A DNA stretch of 64,000 nt. Source: an uncultured Candidatus Binatia bacterium (GTDB lineage: Bacteria; Desulfobacterota; Binatia; UBA9968; JAJDTQ01). The DNA is taken from the NCBI GenBank assembly GCA_958295985.1, contig OY282432.1, positions 868,001 to 932,000 on the forward strand, read 5' to 3'. Both the position numbers and the translations under genes were made by a program. Positions 58,641-64,000 of this stretch are shown here, piece after piece; position 1 is the stretch's first letter; each line of letters starts with the position of its first letter. The notes beneath the pieces are model-generated. The model saw only the letters and a program-made list of their open reading frames with translations, was not told the origin of the DNA and searched no databases.

Positions 58641-59441
58641 TCAGGGTCTTCCGAGCGGATGGGACCTTGGACCGGCACAGACGCCGCGGCGCGTTGAGTG
58701 GATGAACTCCAGCAAGGCGGCGATGTCCCCGGACGGCTCGTCGAGGGTGGCCTCCAGCTCTTTCACCGCGGTGCCGAGGTTGCGCCGCTTGCGGAAGAGG
58801 ATCTGAAAGGCGTTCTTCAGCGCGCGGATCCGGGCCTGGTCGAAGCCGGCCCGGCGCAGCCCCACCACGTTCAAACCGCGCACGGTATGCTGCCAGTCAA
58901 TGATGGAGAACGGCGGGACGTCCCGGCTGGTGGCGCTCATGCCGCGCATGATGGCGACCTGTCCGATGCGGACGAACTGGTGCACCGCGCAGCTCGCCGA
59001 GAGCACGGCACGGTCGCCGATCTCGACGTAGCCGCCCACCACCGCGTTGTTGGTCATGATGATACGGTTGCCCAGCCGGCAGTTGTGGGCCACGTGGCTG
59101 TTGGCCATCAGGAAGTTGTCGTCGCCGATGACCGTGGTGGTTTCGGCCGCGGTGCCCCGGTGGACCTGAACGCCTTCGCGAAACACGTTACGGTCGCCGA
59201 TTCGAAGGTAGGACTCGGCGCCCCGGTAGGACAGATCTTGCGGCGCGTCGCCCAGGACCGCTCCGCTATGGACCTCGTTGCCTTCGCCCAACTCCGTCCA
59301 GCCCATGACCACCGCATGAGGCAACAGGCGCGTTCCCGCCCCGATCTTCACCGGCCCGTCGATGACGGCATAGGCGCCGACCTCGGCCTCGGGATGGATT
59401 TCCGCCCGTGGGTCCACCACGGCTGTAGGATGTATCGACAT
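58641..59441 (-). CDS. lpxA: UDP-N-acetylglucosamine acyltransferase
   Basis: This 266-residue left-handed beta-helix enzyme performs the first step of lipid A synthesis. Hexapeptide repeats run through AVVDPRAEIHPEAEVGAYAV and NNAVVGGYVEIGDRAVLSAS. The catalytic His is in MANSHVAHNCRLGN. The C-terminal helical part is present. Upstream yacG is separated by seven bases. Other lpx or fab genes are not adjacent, which is unusual. Confidence 0.95.
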   Translation of the reverse strand: MSIHPTAVVDPRAEIHPEAEVGAYAVIDGPVKIGAGTRLLPHAVVMGWTELGEGNEVHSGAVLGDAPQDLSYRGAESYLRIGDRNVFREGVQVHRGTAAETTTVIGDDNFLMANSHVAHNCRLGNRIIMTNNAVVGGYVEIGDRAVLSASCAVHQFVRIGQVAIMRGMSATSRDVPPFSIIDWQHTVRGLNVVGLRRAGFDQARIRALKNAFQILFRKRRNLGTAVKELEATLDEPSGDIAALLEFIHSTRRGVCAGPRSHPLGRP

Positions 59442-59448
59442 GAAGGGT

Positions 59449-59637
59449 TCATTGACGGTCGGTTTCGTCGGCGGGCTGCGATTCGTCCTCGCGCTCGTCG
59501 TCGGCGATCCGGTACTTGCCGTCCGCCCAGGCTCCGAGGTCCACAAAGCGGCAGCGTTCCGAGCAGAAGGGCCGGTGCGGGTTGCCGGTCCACGGTGTCT
59601 CGGTATGGCAAACGGGGCACTTGATGAAGGTCGGCAT
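59449..59637 (-). CDS. yacG: YacG-like zinc-binding DNA gyrase inhibitor
   Basis: This 62-residue protein has the four-Cys zinc site: KCPVCHTETPW and FCSERCRFVDLGAWADG. YacG binds and inhibits DNA gyrase. An alternative ATG is one codon upstream. It is cotranscribed with lpxA. Confidence 0.88.
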   Translation of the reverse strand: MPTFIKCPVCHTETPWTGNPHRPFCSERCRFVDLGAWADGKYRIADDEREDESQPADETDRQ

Positions 59638-59805
59638 CATGCTCCAGGCCGCCGGAGGTGGTCCGCGTAGCCGCGGCTCCGGGCATCGCGTAGCGTTTTC
59701 CTTTTGAGTAACAGTTCGTCGATGGTTTTTCAAAACCTCGTGGTAAAAAAGGGCCTTGAGAGGAGCGGCCCGCAAAGGCATACTTGCAGTCGGAGCATGA
59801 CCGGG

Positions 59806-60795
59806 ATGAGCGACCTGATGCCGATAATCATTCTCGCCGGCGGCAGCGAGCGAGTTGAAGCGATACCCGACGGACTCACGGCCGGCGATCTGCTGCGGGG
59901 CTACAAGGGCGCGGTGAAGCTCCCGTCCGGGCGCTGCATCGCCGGCGAGCTGATCGAGCGGATCTGCGAGAGCGGGCGGTTCGAAGAGCCCGTTCTCGTG
60001 GGGCCGCGGCGGATTTACCGCGACCTGGTGGACTGCGAGATCTCCGACACCACCGGCGACCTGCTGGCCACCATCACGGAGTTGACCCGCCTGCTCACCC
60101 AGCGTTATCCGGAACGGCCCGTGGCCGTCTCCGCCTGCGACATCCTGCCCACCGCGGCGGACTTCCGGGAGCTGCTGGACGAATCGTATGCGCCGTACTC
60201 GAACAGCGGGCTCTGGTGGCAGATGATCGCTGCCGAGCCCGCGCAAATGGGCGTCAGCGGCTGGAAGCCCAGCTACCGTCTGCGGCTTTCACCCGAACGC
60301 CCGCTGCTGAACCTGTATCCGGGCCATCTGCTGATCCTCCGGGCCGGCGCGATCCGGCTCGACTGGTTCAACCGGTTCCTGATGCTGGCCTATCGGTTTC
60401 GCAACCGCAGCGTTTACGAGCGCATGATCCGCATTACGCTCCGGGTGTTGTGCCTCTGGCTGGCGGAAGACCTGAGACGAATCGCCTCGTTCCAGTGGTC
60501 GGGGCGCGTCGTGGGCGCCCCTTACGGCATCTTCAAAACGTACTTCAGGTACTGCCTGGAACGGCTCACGGTACCCGATCTCGCCGCCGAGCTGACCCGG
60601 CAGATCATGGTGCCGGGCCGCGAGCTCGACCATCCGGCGGCGATGGCCGTCACCCGGATCCGCTCCTTCGCCAAGGACATCGATACGCGGACCGAGCTGG
60701 AGGAGGTCCTCCGTGACGGTGCGGCGAAGCCGGTTCAGGACGATGCGCCGGCGCCGGCTTGCGCGAGCCACTCTTCGAAGAACGCCGGGCCTTGA
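59806..60795 (+). CDS. Nucleotidyltransferase-like (MobA/GT-A fold) protein of unknown substrate
   Basis: This protein of about 329 residues opens LMPIIILAGGSERVEAIPDG, like the nucleotide-binding loop of NTP transferases, and has LLRGYKGAVKLPSGR and VAVSACDILPTAADFRELLD (an acidic metal-binding Asp). The C-terminal half is helical and unrecognised. The start is uncertain; ATGs at 59797 and 59704 are in frame. Its last 61 bases overlap the convergent amidotransferase gene. Confidence 0.65.
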   Translation: MSDLMPIIILAGGSERVEAIPDGLTAGDLLRGYKGAVKLPSGRCIAGELIERICESGRFEEPVLVGPRRIYRDLVDCEISDTTGDLLATITELTRLLTQRYPERPVAVSACDILPTAADFRELLDESYAPYSNSGLWWQMIAAEPAQMGVSGWKPSYRLRLSPERPLLNLYPGHLLILRAGAIRLDWFNRFLMLAYRFRNRSVYERMIRITLRVLCLWLAEDLRRIASFQWSGRVVGAPYGIFKTYFRYCLERLTVPDLAAELTRQIMVPGRELDHPAAMAVTRIRSFAKDIDTRTELEEVLRDGAAKPVQDDAPAPACASHSSKNAGP

Positions 60796-61478
60796 CGCTC
60801 GAGCCGGGGTGCGGCCGCGGCGGTGGCGGCCCGGAGCGCCGCCACCGAGATGCCGGGCGTGGTCTCGATCTCCAGGGTGTGGCCGATGAACCACCGTTCC
60901 AGCCCGCGGCCGGTGGCCTCCGGATGAAACTGGAGCGCCAGCCCCCGGGCTCCCCAGCCAAAGGCCTGGTTCTCGCAAGCGTCCGTGGAGGCCAGATGGA
61001 CGGCGCCCCGGGGCAGGTCGAAGGTATCTCCGTGCCAGTGGAGCACGGGCGTCTCATGGGGCGCGAGATGGCGCAGCGCCGACGCGCCACCTGCCGCGGT
61101 CAGGGACAGGGGGCCCCAGCCGACCTCCTTCGTTCCGGCGCCGTACACGCGAGCGCCCAGCGCCCGAGCCATGAGCTGGCCGCCCAGGCAGATGCCCAGG
61201 GTCGGCCGGTCGGCGCCGAGCCGGCGCTCCAGCACCCGGACCTCGTCCGCCAGAAAGGGGTATTGCCGGTCGTCGCAAGCGTTGATGGGGCCGCCGAGGA
61301 CGACGAGCAGGTCGGCGCCGGTTGCATCGATCCGGCTCAGGTCGTCCAGCCCCGCATCGAGGTACTCGATCCGGTACCCGAGTCGGGTCAGCGGACCGGC
61401 AAACGAGCCCAGATCTTCGAACGCCACGTGCCGGATGACCACCGCGCGCCGATGGACAGGGGATTTGGAAGCAGTCAT
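60735..61478 (-). CDS. Class I glutamine amidotransferase-like protein
   Basis: This 247-residue protein has the nucleophile elbow TLGICLGGQLMARALGA and the catalytic His-Glu in LALQFHPEATGRGLE. Stand-alone GATase1 proteins of this form are often annotated as GMP-synthase-like; the ammonia acceptor is unknown. The start at 61478 lacks a clear ribosome binding site; the frame is open to 61532. Confidence 0.85.
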   Translation of the reverse strand: MTASKSPVHRRAVVIRHVAFEDLGSFAGPLTRLGYRIEYLDAGLDDLSRIDATGADLLVVLGGPINACDDRQYPFLADEVRVLERRLGADRPTLGICLGGQLMARALGARVYGAGTKEVGWGPLSLTAAGGASALRHLAPHETPVLHWHGDTFDLPRGAVHLASTDACENQAFGWGARGLALQFHPEATGRGLERWFIGHTLEIETTPGISVAALRAATAAAAPRLERQGPAFFEEWLAQAGAGASS

Positions 61479-61628
61479 GAGGGAAGACCCTTGGCCGAAC
61501 TTCCCCCTAACGCGGAAAGAGCCTAAACTCAACCGGACGGACGTCCCATCTCCGCGTCATGGCCCGTGGAAGCCGCGGAACCGGGGGAGCGGGGCGGGAA
61601 GATCGGGCGGCAGGCGGAGGAGAATCAC

Positions 61629-63314
<1,686 letters not shown>

Positions 63315-63391
63315 CCGTCTCGGTTCCACAGGTTGATGCGGCCTTCCTGCACCGGTTGACCCTGCTCCACGCGCCGGAGTAGACTGAACCA

Positions 63392-64000
63392 ATGCCTGCG
63401 AAAGACGGCAAGCCCGTGGCCGCGGGGAAGCCCGCTGCCGGGCCCGGCACGAAGAAGAGCCGGGTGGTCCTGCTGGACGGGTACTCCCTGGCGTTTCGCG
63501 CCTTTTTCGCTTTGCCGGAGACCCTGGCGACGAGTTCCGGCCAGGTGACCAACGCGGTCTTCGGCTTTACCTCCATGCTCATCAAGCTGGAGGGCGAGGA
63601 GCGTCCGGACGCGGTCGTCACGTGCATGGACAAGGGCGCACCGCAGTTCCGCCTGGATCAGTATCCGGAATACAAGGCGGGCCGGAGCGAGACCCCCGAT
63701 ACCCTGCGGCAGCAGTTGCCCCTCATCCGCGAGGTGTTGGAGGCGCTGCGCATTCCGGTGGTGGAGCTGGAGGGCTACGAAGCCGACGATCTGCTGGCCA
63801 CGCTGGCCCGGCGGGGCCGGGAAGCAGGGCGCCACGTGGTGATCGTCAGCGGCGACCGCGACTGCCTCCAACTCGTGAACGACGACGTCACCGTGTTGAT
63901 GACCCGGCGGGGCGTCACCGACATGATCCGCTATGATCCGGCGATGGTGGCGGAGCGCTACGGCGTCGGGCCGGAGCGCTGGATCGACTTCGCCGCCCTG
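63392..64000 (+). CDS. polA: DNA polymerase I, N-terminal part (runs off the window)
   Basis: The first 203 residues are visible. After a Lys/Pro-rich lead (about 22 residues), the 5'-3' exonuclease domain begins VVLLDGYSLAFRAFFALPET. Conserved acidic motifs are in VVTCMDKGAPQFR, LEGYEADDLLATLAR and VIVSGDRDCLQLVN. The start is ATG at 63392. The gene continues beyond base 64000. Confidence 0.95.
   Translation, partial: MPAKDGKPVAAGKPAAGPGTKKSRVVLLDGYSLAFRAFFALPETLATSSGQVTNAVFGFTSMLIKLEGEERPDAVVTCMDKGAPQFRLDQYPEYKAGRSETPDTLRQQLPLIREVLEALRIPVVELEGYEADDLLATLARRGREAGRHVVIVSGDRDCLQLVNDDVTVLMTRRGVTDMIRYDPAMVAERYGVGPERWIDFAAL

Overview
The window is high-GC DNA from a Gram-negative bacterium. Lnt, LpxA, an outer-membrane porin and periplasmic binding proteins show a two-membrane cell. 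The gene mix (amidohydrolase-2 enzymes, a CaiB/BaiF CoA-transferase, enoyl-CoA hydratases, an LVIVD protein, VKOR, Cox11/SCO) resembles uncultivated Deltaproteobacteria-, Tectomicrobia- or Binatota-like lineages. That placement is an impression and was not tested. No tRNA or rRNA gene was seen.

Layout. 1-12 kb is metabolic: a D-2-hydroxyacid dehydrogenase end, a two-subunit TPP decarboxylase, a LOG protein, Lnt, an amidohydrolase, an RRM protein with a clear promoter, an LVIVD beta-propeller, a double CaiB/BaiF protein and two enoyl-CoA hydratases. 11.8-18 kb is an accessory island: an S24 repressor with divergent overlapping promoters, an orphan HicB, an IS21-like non-autonomous element with its own cargo, a TumA/TumE-like toxin-antitoxin pair, phage tail remnants, and five dispersed CRISPR-like repeats interleaved with a second hairpin repeat. 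18-24.5 kb is a tight myo-inositol operon (iolC-D-E-B-G).

27.9-44.6 kb is a metal-homeostasis region: a DtxR-type regulator, bacterioferritin, a zinc-type ABC transporter with a His-rich binding protein, an LbtU-like porin, an Fe(III)-binding protein and a fused CydDC-like ABC exporter. The last two diverge from a TTAGGT operator cluster. A second Mn/Zn-type ABC system has an amidohydrolase embedded in it. A DUF262-HNH nuclease island interrupts this region and abuts a truncated imelysin gene.

44.7-49 kb holds copper and thiol redox genes: a Cox11-domain protein, SCO, VKOR-thioredoxin, and a rhodanese whose catalytic cysteine position is an in-frame TGA followed by a SECIS-like hairpin. This is a candidate selenoprotein and the best novelty candidate here. 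49-64 kb is core: Fo ATP synthase genes, hemL, dnaA-dnaN with a DnaA box (probable oriC neighbourhood), moaB-moaD-moaE, cinA-like, lpxA, yacG, gpmI and the start of polA.
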